From Halomonas alimentaria (GTDB taxonomy: Bacteria; Pseudomonadota; Gammaproteobacteria; Pseudomonadales; Halomonadaceae): DNA of 64,000 nt. Where the stretch lies: the NCBI RefSeq assembly GCF_009902005.1, contig NZ_WUTT01000001.1:2508227-2572226 (forward strand), written 5' to 3'. The position numbers and the translations under genes are program-made. The notes below the pieces were generated by a model, which was not told the DNA's origin, did not search any database, and worked only from the letters and a program-made list of their open reading frames with translations. Each line of letters starts with the position of its first letter. Positions within the stretch are counted from its first letter, which is position 1. This document shows, in pieces, positions 7,977 to 16,693 of the stretch.

Positions 7977-8959
7977 TGGATCAGCCCGATGTCCTTGGAA
8001 AGCTGCTCGATATCGGCGATCTGCTCCTTGACGAAGGTCTCGAACTCACCGGCAGTCATGTGGAACGGCATCAGGCCGTTGCTGACCATCAGCTCCTTCC
8101 ACTCATCGCTGGCATAGACGGTATCCATGGCGTCGATCCAGTACTGCCGCGACTCGTCGGAGATATCGGTGGGCATGTAGAAGCCGCGCCAGTTGGGGCC
8201 CACGGCATCGATACCCTGCTCCATGGCGGTGGGAATGTCGTCGAACTCACCGGGCAGACGCTCCTCGGAAAGCACCGCGAGCACCCGGAGGTCCCCCGAC
8301 TCCATGAAGCCCTGGGCCTCGGAGATATCGCCGGTGAAGGCATCGACGTGGCCACCGACGACCTGGGTCATGGCCTCGCCGCCATTGTTGTAGGAGAGGT
8401 AGGGAATGCGCGGCAGCTCGTCGACCCCGGCCGCATCGGCGGTGATCAGTACCTTGAGGTGGTCCCAGCCGCCCTTGGCACTGCCACCGGCGAACTTGAC
8501 GCTGCGCGGGTCCTCATCGATGGCCTCCATGAGCGCCGGCAGGTCCTGGTACTCGGAGTCGGCCGACACGGCAATCACGCCATAGTCGGCACCCAGCGCC
8601 CCGATCCAGTTGACCATGTCGGCATTCATGCCGGGAAACTGGCCCTGGGCCAGACGCGTGGTGGTGGCGGTCGAGGCGGCAACCAGCAGCTGTTCATCTC
8701 CGGCGCGCTTGCTCACCACATGGGCGTAGGCCACCCCACCGCCGGCGCCGGCCATGTTGATGGTCTGGACGTTGCCGGGCACCAGATCCAGCTCCTGCAA
8801 CACGTTACCCACACTGCGGCAGGTGAAGTCCCAGCCACCGCCGGGGTCCGACGGGGCAATGCACTCCACCTTGCCCTTGGGCTCGAAGGCCATGACGCTG
8901 CCGGCACTCACGGTGAGCGCGGCAACGGCAACCAGCTTGAGAGGCGTCTTGATCGACAT
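7973..8959 (-). CDS. tctC: Tripartite tricarboxylate transporter, periplasmic binding protein TctC
   Basis: A 328-residue Bug/TctC-type extracytoplasmic receptor. A Sec signal peptide (hydrophobic core about residues 8-24, ending VMA-F) precedes the mature domain. The mature protein contains the PSDPGGGWD loop that contacts carboxylate groups in this family and a GFYMPTDI-like hinge region. It hands bound carboxylate to TctBA. The start at 8959 has a GAGGACATCACC ribosome-binding region. It is the first gene of tctCBA and is transcribed away from the iclR-like/two-component operon across a 206-bp region that holds a palindrome (9032-9047), so control by the neighbouring regulators is likely. 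Confidence 0.96.
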   Translation of the reverse strand: MSIKTPLKLVAVAALTVSAGSVMAFEPKGKVECIAPSDPGGGWDFTCRSVGNVLQELDLVPGNVQTINMAGAGGGVAYAHVVSKRAGDEQLLVAASTATTTRLAQGQFPGMNADMVNWIGALGADYGVIAVSADSEYQDLPALMEAIDEDPRSVKFAGGSAKGGWDHLKVLITADAAGVDELPRIPYLSYNNGGEAMTQVVGGHVDAFTGDISEAQGFMESGDLRVLAVLSEERLPGEFDDIPTAMEQGIDAVGPNWRGFYMPTDISDESRQYWIDAMDTVYASDEWKELMVSNGLMPFHMTAGEFETFVKEQIADIEQLSKDIGLIQ

Positions 8960-9031
8960 GGTGATGTCCTCGGGTTTGTTGGATGGTGTTGAAGGACAAT
9001 CCCGGCGGCCTTGCCGAGTGCTTTCAACTGG

Positions 9032-9047
9032 CTTACAATTCTGTAAG
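9032..9047. promoter_or_regulatory. Candidate operator palindrome between tctC and the regulator operon
   Basis: Perfect 6-bp inverted repeat CTTACA-ATTC-TGTAAG in the divergent region, 73 nt upstream of tctC and about 120 nt upstream of the iclR-like start. Its AT content stands out from its surroundings. An IclR-type or response-regulator dimer could bind it; which one is inference. Confidence 0.5.
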
Positions 9048-9165
9048 GCAGAACTACGTTCTTCAGGGTAGAAAGCTAGAGGGCGTCACGCAGGCCGTCA
9101 ACGCTGCACGGACAAATTACGACCAAAGTTCGAGAAGGGGGTTTTCCCCGAGGAGTCGTTTGAGT

Positions 9166-9762
9166 ATGGCCCAGGATCGTGTGGAGGCCGTCGAACGCGC
9201 GTTGACGGTGCTGGAGGCGTTCGACGCCGACCGCCCCGTCATGAGTCTCGCCGAGCTGGCCAACGCCACCGGTTTCTACAAGAGCACCCTGCTGCGACTG
9301 CTGGGATCGCTTTCGCGCTTCGACTATGTGCGCCGCGACGCCGATGGCCTCTGGCAGCTGGGCGAGACGCCTGGCCGCCTGGCGCGTCGCCAGGACCCCC
9401 TGCGCCTGCTCACCGCCCGTGTCCAGCCGGTGCTCGACCGGCTGGCAAGCGGACTCGGCGAAACCGCCTCACTGCTGGAGCAGGCGGGAGGACAGATCGA
9501 GTGCCGGCTGGTGGCACTGCCTGCCAGCGCGCTGCGCCACGACTTGCGACCCGGCGCCACCTGGCAGACCATCACCCGAGATTCGCCCTGCCCGACCATT
9601 GCCGGTGGCGTCATGGTCGCCCACCCGCTGCCGGGATCACCCCCACGCTGGCTGGCACTCTCCGGCCCCGAGGGGCGCCTGGTCCTCGCCGATGCGACCC
9701 GGGCCCTGGCCGACGCCAGCGCTGGCCTGGAAGCACCGTCCGCAGAGGAGCCGGTGAAATGA
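9166..9762 (+). CDS. IclR-type transcriptional regulator with shortened effector domain
   Basis: A 198-residue protein, against about 250-270 for the family. The N-terminal winged helix-turn-helix is intact (residues 5-66, SLAELANATGFYKSTLLRLL). It is followed by the first part of the effector domain (RVQPVLDRLASGLGETASLL), but the central segment that normally carries the HATALGKA-like loop and ligand-binding residues is missing. The protein jumps to the LALSGPEGRL strand near the usual end. It may bind DNA without a ligand, or be a decayed regulator. ATG at 9166 has AGGAG upstream; TTG at 9160 is an alternative. It starts a four-gene operon and overlaps the response regulator by ATGA. Divergent tctCBA is its likely target. 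Confidence 0.85.
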   Translation: MAQDRVEAVERALTVLEAFDADRPVMSLAELANATGFYKSTLLRLLGSLSRFDYVRRDADGLWQLGETPGRLARRQDPLRLLTARVQPVLDRLASGLGETASLLEQAGGQIECRLVALPASALRHDLRPGATWQTITRDSPCPTIAGGVMVAHPLPGSPPRWLALSGPEGRLVLADATRALADASAGLEAPSAEEPVK

Positions 9763-10424
9763 AACTGCTGCTGGTGGAAGACGATGCCCTGCTGGCCGAA
9801 TCGCTGCTGGCACTGCTGCGCGACCACGGCCATCGGGTCGAACACCTGCCCCGCGGTGACGCGGCGCTGGCGCGGCTCGCGGATCACGAGCACAGCATCG
9901 ACCTGGTATTGCTCGATCTCAACCTGCCCGGCGCCGGTGGCCTCGAGGTGCTGGAGGCGCTGCGCCGACACGACCGTGAGACCCCGGTGCTGGTGCTGAC
10001 CGCGCGAGGCGCCGTGGAGGATCGCGTGCGCGGCCTGGACCTGGGGGCCGACGACTATCTGGCCAAGCCCTTCGCCCTGGACGAGCTGGAGGCCCGGGTC
10101 CGCGCCCTGCTCAGGCGCCACGCCCGCGCCACTCGCCTGACCCTGGGGCCGCTCGAGTTCGACGCCACCACCCTCGGCTTCACCATCGACGGTGCGCCCT
10201 TTCCCCTCCCCCCCCGCGAACAGCGTCTGCTGGCCTGCCTGCTGCGCCACGCCGGCGAACCCGTGGAGAAGGCGCGCCTCGCCGAGGAAGCCTTCGGTGG
10301 CGAACCACTGGGCGACAACGCCATCGAGGTCTACGTACACCGGCTGCGCAAGCGCCTGCCCACAGAGCGACTGGCACTCAGGACCGTTCGCGGCCTGGGC
10401 TACCTGCTGGAAACCGGGCCGTGA
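9759..10424 (+). CDS. OmpR/TctD-type response regulator
   Basis: A 221-residue response regulator: receiver domain with acidic pair D8-D9, phospho-acceptor Asp53 (LVLLDLNLPG), Thr81 and Lys103 (DYLAKPF), then an OmpR/PhoB winged-helix DNA-binding domain ending in TVRGLGYLLE. Context next to a TctE-like kinase and tctCBA suggests a TctD-like activator of carboxylate uptake. It is coupled by ATGA overlap to the IclR-like gene upstream and by GTGA overlap to the kinase downstream. The family call is secure; the target is inferred from position. Confidence 0.94.
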   Translation: MKLLLVEDDALLAESLLALLRDHGHRVEHLPRGDAALARLADHEHSIDLVLLDLNLPGAGGLEVLEALRRHDRETPVLVLTARGAVEDRVRGLDLGADDYLAKPFALDELEARVRALLRRHARATRLTLGPLEFDATTLGFTIDGAPFPLPPREQRLLACLLRHAGEPVEKARLAEEAFGGEPLGDNAIEVYVHRLRKRLPTERLALRTVRGLGYLLETGP

Positions 10425-11794
10425 ACCCTGCCGGCAGCCTCTACGGTCGCCTGCTGGCCTGGCTGACCCTGCCGCTGCTGACGCTGGGTGCCCTGCTGCT
10501 GCTGCAGGCCTGGCTCGAGGCCCGCGCCACCGCCGACCGTGCCTATGATCGCCTGCTCGACGCCGCCACCCTGGCGATCGCCGAGCAGGTGCAGTGGCAG
10601 GATGAGCGTCTCTGGCTCGACCTGCCGCCAGCCGCCCTGGAGATGCTGGCGGGTGACGCCCAAGAGCGGGTCTTCTACTCCCTGGTGGACCAGCAAGGCC
10701 GCCACATCACCGGCAACGCCAGGCTGCCGGAGCATCCCGGCGCCAGCGCTGCCAGCGGCGACACCCTGCTCTACCGCGATATTGAGCGGCATGGCATGGC
10801 CCTGCGCCAGGGCATCCGTCGCACGCGTCTCGAGGACTGGCGCAGCGGGGAGCCTTTCGAGGTCCGAGTTGCCCACACCCGTGAAGGGCGCGATGCGCTG
10901 CGCCTCGAGCTGTTGCGCAGCAACCTGGCCGGCATCCTGGCCATGGGAGCGCTGGCGGTCGCTACCCTGCTGCTGGCGGTGCGAGCGGCGCTGAAACCGC
11001 TAACCCGATTGCGCCACGCCATCCGCGCCCGGGACCCGCGCACCCTGAAGTCGCTTGACCTGGAGCTGCCCCGGGAACTCGCAGAGCTGCGCGAGGCACT
11101 CAACGAACTGCTCGCGCGCATGCGCCGGGTGCGAGCCAACCAGGAGCGCTTCATCGGCGACGCCTCGCATCAGCTGCGCACGCCCCTGGCGGGCATCACC
11201 GCGCGTGCCGAGCTGGCCCTGCGTCGTCAGGAACCCGAGGAGTGGCGTACCGCCCTGGAAACGGTTCACTCCACCAGCGAGAGGACCGCCCGCCTGGCCA
11301 TGCAGCTGCTCTCGCTGACTCGACTCGACAACCCCGAATACCGACCGGAGTTGCATCCCGTCGATCTCAATGACTGCGTACGCCAGGCAGTACGCGACCA
11401 CTGGGTGGCCTGTCATCAGGCGGGTATCGACCTGGGCGCCGACTGCCTGCCATCGCCGCTGCGCGTCGCGGCGAGCGAGTGGCAGCTCCAGGAGGCGCTA
11501 GCCAACCTTATCGACAATTCACGCCGCTATGGCGCTCACCGCATCACCCTGGGCGTCCTCAGCGACCCTCCGCGTCTCTTCGTCGAGGACGATGGGCCAG
11601 GCATCCCGGCCGAGCGACGCCTGCTGGTCCTGCGCCCCTTTCATCGCGGACGCGACGACGGCGAAGGCTCGGGGCTGGGGCTCGCCATCGTCGACGGTAT
11701 CGCCCGCAACCACGGCGCTCGACTGGATCTCGCCGAGAGCGACTCGGGGCGCGGGTTGCGGGTGGAGATGCGTTTCCCGGAGGCCCCGACATGA
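10421..11794 (+). CDS. TctE-like sensor histidine kinase
   Basis: A 457-residue inner-membrane histidine kinase. TM1 spans about residues 11-31, a periplasmic sensor region of about 135 residues follows, and TM2 spans about 167-190. Then come a HAMP-like linker, the H-box with phospho-acceptor His250 (ASHQLRTPL), an N-box (ANLIDNS), the G1 box DDGPGIP and the G2 box GSGLGLAI. The small N-terminal sensor matches TctE-type (2CSK_N) kinases. A GTG start at 10421 overlaps the response regulator stop. The next gene encodes a periplasmic binding protein, which could present ligand to the periplasmic sensor domain. Confidence 0.93.
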   Translation: MNPAGSLYGRLLAWLTLPLLTLGALLLLQAWLEARATADRAYDRLLDAATLAIAEQVQWQDERLWLDLPPAALEMLAGDAQERVFYSLVDQQGRHITGNARLPEHPGASAASGDTLLYRDIERHGMALRQGIRRTRLEDWRSGEPFEVRVAHTREGRDALRLELLRSNLAGILAMGALAVATLLLAVRAALKPLTRLRHAIRARDPRTLKSLDLELPRELAELREALNELLARMRRVRANQERFIGDASHQLRTPLAGITARAELALRRQEPEEWRTALETVHSTSERTARLAMQLLSLTRLDNPEYRPELHPVDLNDCVRQAVRDHWVACHQAGIDLGADCLPSPLRVAASEWQLQEALANLIDNSRRYGAHRITLGVLSDPPRLFVEDDGPGIPAERRLLVLRPFHRGRDDGEGSGLGLAIVDGIARNHGARLDLAESDSGRGLRVEMRFPEAPT

Positions 11795-12903
11795 AGTGCT
11801 CCGCCCTCGCCCGCGTGGCGCTTCTCGGCGCCCTCTGCCTGCTGCCGGTGGTCGCCTGCGCCGAGCAGCTGCTGCGGCTGCCCGCCGCCACGGATGCCGG
11901 GCCCGCCCGCCCGCTGGTGATTCATGCCGCCCTCGACCTGCCCCAGGCGCGCCCGCTGCTGGAAGACTTCCATCGCCGCCACCCCGGCATCGACCTGATC
12001 TATCGCAACCTCACCACCCTCGAGCTTCACGAGCGTTTCCTCGACCATCCCGACGAGGTCGACGTGCTGATCTCCTCGGCCATGCCCTGGCAGTTCGCGC
12101 TGGCCAACGATGGTCATGCCCGACCGCTCGACAGCCCCCACCTCGAGGCCTGGCCGGCCTGGGCACGCTGGCGCGATGAACTGATCGCCTTCACCTTCGA
12201 GCCCATCGTCATGGTGATTCACCGCGAACTGGCAGACATTGCCGAGCCACCACGCAACCATGCCGAACTGCTGGCGCTGCTGAATACCCATCGCCAGGCA
12301 CTCGCGGGACGGGTGGCCAGCTATGACCCGGTACGCAGCGGGGCAGGCTATGCCTATGCCATGCAGGAGTCGCAGCTCTCGCCGCGTTACTGGGACCTGG
12401 TGGCCGCGCTGGGCGGCGTCGAGGCCGAGCTGGTGGAGACCACCGGGGCGATGCTCGACGGCCTGAAGGAGGGACGCTTCCTGATCGGTTACAACCTGCT
12501 GGGCAGCTACGCTGCCCCCGGGGTAGCGGCGGCTCCGGACCTCGAGATGATCATCCCCGATGACTACGCCCTGGTCAGCCAGCGCCTGGCTTTGGTGCCC
12601 CGCCAGGCGCCCAACCCGCAAAGTGCGGAGCTGTTCATGGACTACCTGCTGAGCCTGGAGGGGCAACGCACCCTGGCCGAGGAGACCTCGCTGGGCGCCA
12701 TCCACCCCGCCTTGACGGGCCCGGGAACCGCCACCCAACTGCGCGAGCGACTCGGCGATGCCCTGCGTCCGCCGGGCCTGGGGCCGGGCTTGCTTGCCGG
12801 TCTCGACCGCCTCAAGCGCCAGGCGTTACTGGCTCGCTGGCAGCGCGAATTTCGCCGCGCGCTCGCCACTGACGACAGCGCCGACAGCGTCGCGGCGGAC
12901 TAG
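11791..12903 (+). CDS. Periplasmic ABC-type substrate-binding protein, probable co-sensor
   Basis: A 370-residue extracellular solute-binding protein (bacterial SBP family 1/Fe3+-type fold) with a Sec signal peptide (about residues 1-24, core [14 protein letters not shown], cleavage after ACA). The mature chain has the ABC binding-protein lobes, including [20 protein letters not shown] and [15 protein letters not shown] segments. No ABC permease or ATPase is nearby. It overlaps the histidine kinase gene (ATGA), the same arrangement as the regulatory binding protein PgtC in Salmonella phosphoglycerate uptake. I infer a ligand-presenting role for the kinase rather than transport. It converges with cobA, the two stops sharing the bases CTAG. 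Confidence 0.88.
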   Translation: MKCSALARVALLGALCLLPVVACAEQLLRLPAATDAGPARPLVIHAALDLPQARPLLEDFHRRHPGIDLIYRNLTTLELHERFLDHPDEVDVLISSAMPWQFALANDGHARPLDSPHLEAWPAWARWRDELIAFTFEPIVMVIHRELADIAEPPRNHAELLALLNTHRQALAGRVASYDPVRSGAGYAYAMQESQLSPRYWDLVAALGGVEAELVETTGAMLDGLKEGRFLIGYNLLGSYAAPGVAAAPDLEMIIPDDYALVSQRLALVPRQAPNPQSAELFMDYLLSLEGQRTLAEETSLGAIHPALTGPGTATQLRERLGDALRPPGLGPGLLAGLDRLKRQALLARWQREFRRALATDDSADSVAAD

Positions 12904-13733
12904 CCGCAGCGCTCGGCGGTCTCCCAGCCGGCGGTGCCGGCCCGGGTCGCCTCGAACCAGGCCAGGCGGTCATGCAGCGCCACAACCCCACCGACGATGA
13001 TCAGGGTGGGCGGCTTGACGCTGACCCCGGCGAGTTCTCCCGGCAGGCTCGCAAGACTCGCCCGGTGCACTCGCTGGCGGGCCGTGGAGCCCTGTTCGAT
13101 AAGCGCTACCGGGGTCTCGCCCGGCAGACCGTGGGCGACCAGCTGGCGACAGATCTCGGGCAGGCCGTGCAGGCCCATGTAGAACACCAGGGTCTGTCCT
13201 CGGCTCGCCAGTGAGGGCCAGTCGAGGTCGGCACTCCCCTTGCGCAGATGACCGGTGATGAAACGCACCGACTGGGCGTGGTCACGGTGGGTAAGCGGGA
13301 TGCCGGCGTAGGCGGCACAGCCCGAGGCGGCGGTGATGCCGGGGATCACCTCGAAGTCGACACCGGCCTCGGCCAGGGTCTCGAGCTCCTCGCCACCGCG
13401 CCCGAAGATGAAGGGATCGCCCCCCTTGAGGCGCACCACCCGCTTGCCCTGGCGCGCCCAGTCGACCAGTGCCTGGTTGATCTCGGCCTGGGGCAGGCTG
13501 TGGTCGGAGCGTGCCTTGCCGACATACAGCCGCCGGGCGGCGGGATTGGCCATGGCCAGCACCTCGGGGCTTACCAGGCGATCATGCAGGATGACCTCGG
13601 CCGCCTCGAGGCGCCGCAGCGCCTTGAGGGTGAGCAGCTCAGGGTCACCGGGGCCAGCGCCCACCAGGCTGACGATGCCGCGTGGCTCGGCTTGCCCCGC
13701 CCCCCCTTCTTGCGGATCTCTCTCGACACTCAT
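12900..13733 (-). CDS. cobA: Uroporphyrinogen-III C-methyltransferase
   Basis: A 277-residue SUMT that transfers two SAM methyl groups to uroporphyrinogen III, making precorrin-2 for siroheme (and cobalamin where that pathway exists). Tetrapyrrole methylase motifs are present: [15 protein letters not shown] at about residues 24-38, [17 protein letters not shown], and the [11 protein letters not shown]-binding loop. It is the single-domain form, without the CysG N-terminal dehydrogenase/ferrochelatase. The start overlaps the stop of the upstream NSS transporter gene (ATGA), so both are in one operon; a functional link between them is not obvious. Confidence 0.96.
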   Translation of the reverse strand: MSVERDPQEGGAGQAEPRGIVSLVGAGPGDPELLTLKALRRLEAAEVILHDRLVSPEVLAMANPAARRLYVGKARSDHSLPQAEINQALVDWARQGKRVVRLKGGDPFIFGRGGEELETLAEAGVDFEVIPGITAASGCAAYAGIPLTHRDHAQSVRFITGHLRKGSADLDWPSLASRGQTLVFYMGLHGLPEICRQLVAHGLPGETPVALIEQGSTARQRVHRASLASLPGELAGVSVKPPTLIIVGGVVALHDRLAWFEATRAGTAGWETAERCG

Positions 13734-15214
13734 TCGACGCCCTCCCGTGATGGGGTGCTGTCAGACAGGGTACGCCGTAGCCGCGGGCTTGCCAGCTCTC
13801 CCCCCAGGCTGATGGCCAGCAGCAGCCCCAGCAGGAAGGGCCAGTGCGTGGCGAACTCCACGGATACGATGCCCAGGGCATCGACGAAGATCACCAGGAT
13901 CCCCAGTGGACTGACATAGCGCACCATGTAAAGCCACAGGGCATGCCAGGCCGAGGACAGCCCCAGCTCCTCGCGCATTGGCGCCGCACCCAGCACGAAA
14001 CCGACGAGCAGCGCCGTGCCCAGGCCGCCCAACGGCATCATCCAGCGCGAGGTGAGGTAGTCGAGCCAGTCGAACAGGTGGCGACCGGCCAGGGTCCAGT
14101 CGGCGCCGACATTGAAGGAGAGCATGGCCAGGGTGCTGATCACCCACAGCACGCCGCCCGCCACCCAGGCCGCGGCGCGGCGCGAGAGCCCCTGGCGGTC
14201 GCACAGCCAGGAGACGGTGGCCTCTACCATGGAGATCGACGAGGTCAGCGCCGCCATGGAGAGCATGGCGAAGAACAGCACGCCGAACAGGGTACCCAGG
14301 GGCATGGCCTGGAAGGCCAGCGGCAGGCTCATGAAGATCAGCCCCGGCCCCTCGCCAGGATCCATGCCATTGGCGAAGATCGCCGGAAAGATCGCCAGAC
14401 CCGCCATCAGCGCCACCAGGGTATCGGCTACCGCCACCGTCAGGGTGGTGCGGGCGATGGAGGCCCCAGCCGGCAGGTAGCTGCCATAGGTGAGGATGGC
14501 GCCGGAGGCCAGCGACAGGGTGAAGAAGGCGTGTCCCAGGGCCGCCAGCAGGCCTTCGCTGGAGAGCGAGCCGGCATCGAAGACGAACAGGAAGCGCAGG
14601 GCGTCGGAGAAGCCGCCGGAGAACACGCCATACAGGATCAGCACCAGCAGCATCACCACCATGCCGGGCATCATCCAGCCGACGCTCTTCTCGATGCCGC
14701 CCTGCACCCCCTTGCCGACGATGAGCATGGTGACCACCGTCACCAGGGTGCTCCACAGGCCGAGGTTCAGCGGACTGGCGTTGTTGGCCGCGAAGATCGC
14801 CACCATGTCGTCGACACTGCCGCCGGCCAGGCCACCGCTGAGCATCTTCCACAGGTAGGAGAAGGACCAGCCGGCCACCACCACATAGAAGCACAGGATC
14901 AGGAAGCCACAGAGCATCGCCATCCAGCCCAGCAGCGACCAGGCCGCCGAGCGCCCCGACTCGGCGGCCACTCGGCGGACCGCATCGATGGGGCTGCCCC
15001 GGCCGCGCCGTCCCAGGGCGATCTCGGCCATCATCACCGGCACCCCCAGCGCCAGGATGCAGACGAGATAGACCAGCACGAAGGCGCCGCCGCCATACTC
15101 GCCGGTCATGTAGGGAAACTTCCAGATATTGCCCAGGCCCACCGCCGAGCCGGTAGCCGCCAGCACGAAGCCCCAGCGGCCCAGCCACTGGATACGGGGT
15201 TGCGTCGTCGTCAT
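13730..15214 (-). CDS. Sodium-dependent neurotransmitter:sodium symporter (NSS) family transporter
   Basis: A 494-residue NSS (SLC6/LeuT-like) transporter. The first helix carries the sodium- and substrate-binding signature [31 protein letters not shown] (residues about 14-44), and about 11-12 helices follow. Members take up amino acids or related amines with Na+; the substrate is not evident. Na+-coupled uptake is common in halophiles. A 17-bp palindrome lies 27 nt upstream of the ATG at 15214. The gene is followed directly by cobA with overlapping stop/start. Confidence 0.94.
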   Translation of the reverse strand: MTTTQPRIQWLGRWGFVLAATGSAVGLGNIWKFPYMTGEYGGGAFVLVYLVCILALGVPVMMAEIALGRRGRGSPIDAVRRVAAESGRSAAWSLLGWMAMLCGFLILCFYVVVAGWSFSYLWKMLSGGLAGGSVDDMVAIFAANNASPLNLGLWSTLVTVVTMLIVGKGVQGGIEKSVGWMMPGMVVMLLVLILYGVFSGGFSDALRFLFVFDAGSLSSEGLLAALGHAFFTLSLASGAILTYGSYLPAGASIARTTLTVAVADTLVALMAGLAIFPAIFANGMDPGEGPGLIFMSLPLAFQAMPLGTLFGVLFFAMLSMAALTSSISMVEATVSWLCDRQGLSRRAAAWVAGGVLWVISTLAMLSFNVGADWTLAGRHLFDWLDYLTSRWMMPLGGLGTALLVGFVLGAAPMREELGLSSAWHALWLYMVRYVSPLGILVIFVDALGIVSVEFATHWPFLLGLLLAISLGGELASPRLRRTLSDSTPSREGVE

Positions 15215-15240
15215 CTTGTGCCCGTCGGTTGAGGAGTCGC

Positions 15241-15257
15241 TGCCACGCCGCGTGGCA
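15241..15257. repeat. Palindrome upstream of the NSS transporter
   Basis: TGCCACG-CCG-CGTGGCA, a 7-bp perfect inverted repeat with a 3-nt centre, lies in the divergent region between the NSS gene and cfa. It may be an operator or a leader hairpin of the NSS transcript. Confidence 0.4.
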
Positions 15258-15348
15258 ATACTAAAGCCGCATATTGTGCCGGATTTTTCCCTCGCTGACA
15301 GGCTCGACTATGCTCATATGGACGAGACTTCTGGACTCGGAGCCTGTC

Positions 15349-16500
15349 ATGACCAGCAACCCTCGGATCGGCCCGATCGCCCTGCCCGACACTCGAGCGC
15401 GCCGCGTCTTCCAGGAACTGCTCGAGGGTTCCGGCGTCACCCTCAATGGCGATGCCCCTCAGGATCTGCGCATCTATCATCCCGACTTCTTCTCTCGGGT
15501 GCTTCATCAGGGCACCCTGGGCCTCGGCGAGGCCTACATGGACGGCTGGTGGGAGTGCGAGCGCATCGACGAGATGGCCTGCCGGCTGCTGCGCCACGGC
15601 CTCGCCGAGCGCGCCCATACCCCATCGGAGCGGCTGATGTATCGCCTGCAGGCCGGCTTCTTCAACCTGCAGAGCCGGGCACGGGCCTACATCGTCGGAG
15701 AAGCTCACTACGACCTGGGCAACGACCTCTTCGAGCGCATGCTCGACCCGACCATGTGCTACTCCTGTGGTTACTGGAAGGAGGCAGATACCCTGCACGA
15801 GGCCCAGGTCGCCAAGCTGGAGCTCGCCTGTCGCAAGCTCGCACTGGTGCCGGGCATGCGCGTACTGGATATCGGCTGCGGCTGGGGCAGCTTCGCCGAA
15901 CACGCCGCGCGCCACCACGGGGTCGAGGTGACCGGTATCACCATCTCCCGGGAGCAAGCGGCGCTGGCCCGCGAGCGCTGCGCCGGCCTGCCGGTGACCA
16001 TCGAGCTGATGGATTATCGCGACCTCACCGGCCGCTTCGACCGCATCGTCTCCATCGGCATGTTCGAGCATGTCGGTCATCGCAACTATCCCACCTACTT
16101 CGCCACCGTGGAGCGGCTGCTGGAAGCCGAGGGTCTCTTCCTGCTGCATACCATCGGCTCCAACCACTCCGAGATCACCGCCGACCCCTGGATCAACAAG
16201 TACATCTTCCCCAACGGGGTACTGCCCTCGGCAATGCAGATCGCCCGTGCCAGCGAGCCGCACCTGCTGATGGAGGATTGGCAGAATTTCGGCCCCGACT
16301 ACGACCGCACCCTGATGGCCTGGCTGGCGAATTTCGACACTCACTGGTCCGAGATCGCCCATCGCTACAACGAACGCACCCGGCGCATGTTCCGCTACTA
16401 CCTCGCCGTGTGTGCCGGTGCCTTCCGGGCACGCCATCTGCAGCTGTGGCAGGTGGTCTTCTCCCGGGACCGTCCCCAACGCTATGATGCGCCGCGTTGA
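15349..16500 (+). CDS. cfa: Cyclopropane-fatty-acyl-phospholipid synthase
   Basis: A 383-residue SAM-dependent enzyme (E. coli Cfa has 382) that adds a methylene bridge to unsaturated acyl chains of membrane phospholipids, usually on entry into stationary phase or stress. It shows an N-terminal lipid-binding region, the YDLGNDLFERMLD and MCYSCGYW segments, the SAM loop LDIGCGWGSFAEHAA, and FEHVGHRNYPTYF. ATG at 15349 is chosen for the CGGAG 7-8 nt upstream. A TATGCT -10-like box at 15309-15314 precedes it; the CTATxCT form is reminiscent of sigma-S promoters, as expected for cfa, but this is only suggestive. Confidence 0.97.
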   Translation: MTSNPRIGPIALPDTRARRVFQELLEGSGVTLNGDAPQDLRIYHPDFFSRVLHQGTLGLGEAYMDGWWECERIDEMACRLLRHGLAERAHTPSERLMYRLQAGFFNLQSRARAYIVGEAHYDLGNDLFERMLDPTMCYSCGYWKEADTLHEAQVAKLELACRKLALVPGMRVLDIGCGWGSFAEHAARHHGVEVTGITISREQAALARERCAGLPVTIELMDYRDLTGRFDRIVSIGMFEHVGHRNYPTYFATVERLLEAEGLFLLHTIGSNHSEITADPWINKYIFPNGVLPSAMQIARASEPHLLMEDWQNFGPDYDRTLMAWLANFDTHWSEIAHRYNERTRRMFRYYLAVCAGAFRARHLQLWQVVFSRDRPQRYDAPR

Positions 16501-16693
16501 AGATGCCTGCTCCCTGATATGAATCAGGAAACGATGAATTGTCGGCGATTTCCTACATCATCAGATGGAGATTCGTCAACGCACGGCAACCGGGAATCCG
16601 GGTAGACTGGCCCCATGGCCAGCCGCAGCGCCGCGCCCAACATAACCAGAACACGACCTGTACGCAGCAGGACACTGACAAGAGGAACCCCGC

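Noticed and set aside
13844..15232. Plus-strand open frame of 462 codons opposite the NSS transporter gene
   Set aside because: His/Gln-rich antisense translation of a clear NSS transporter gene.
16513..16528. Hairpin CCTGAT-ATGA-ATCAGG after cfa
   Set aside because: A 6-bp AT-containing stem without a T-run; too weak to call as a terminator.
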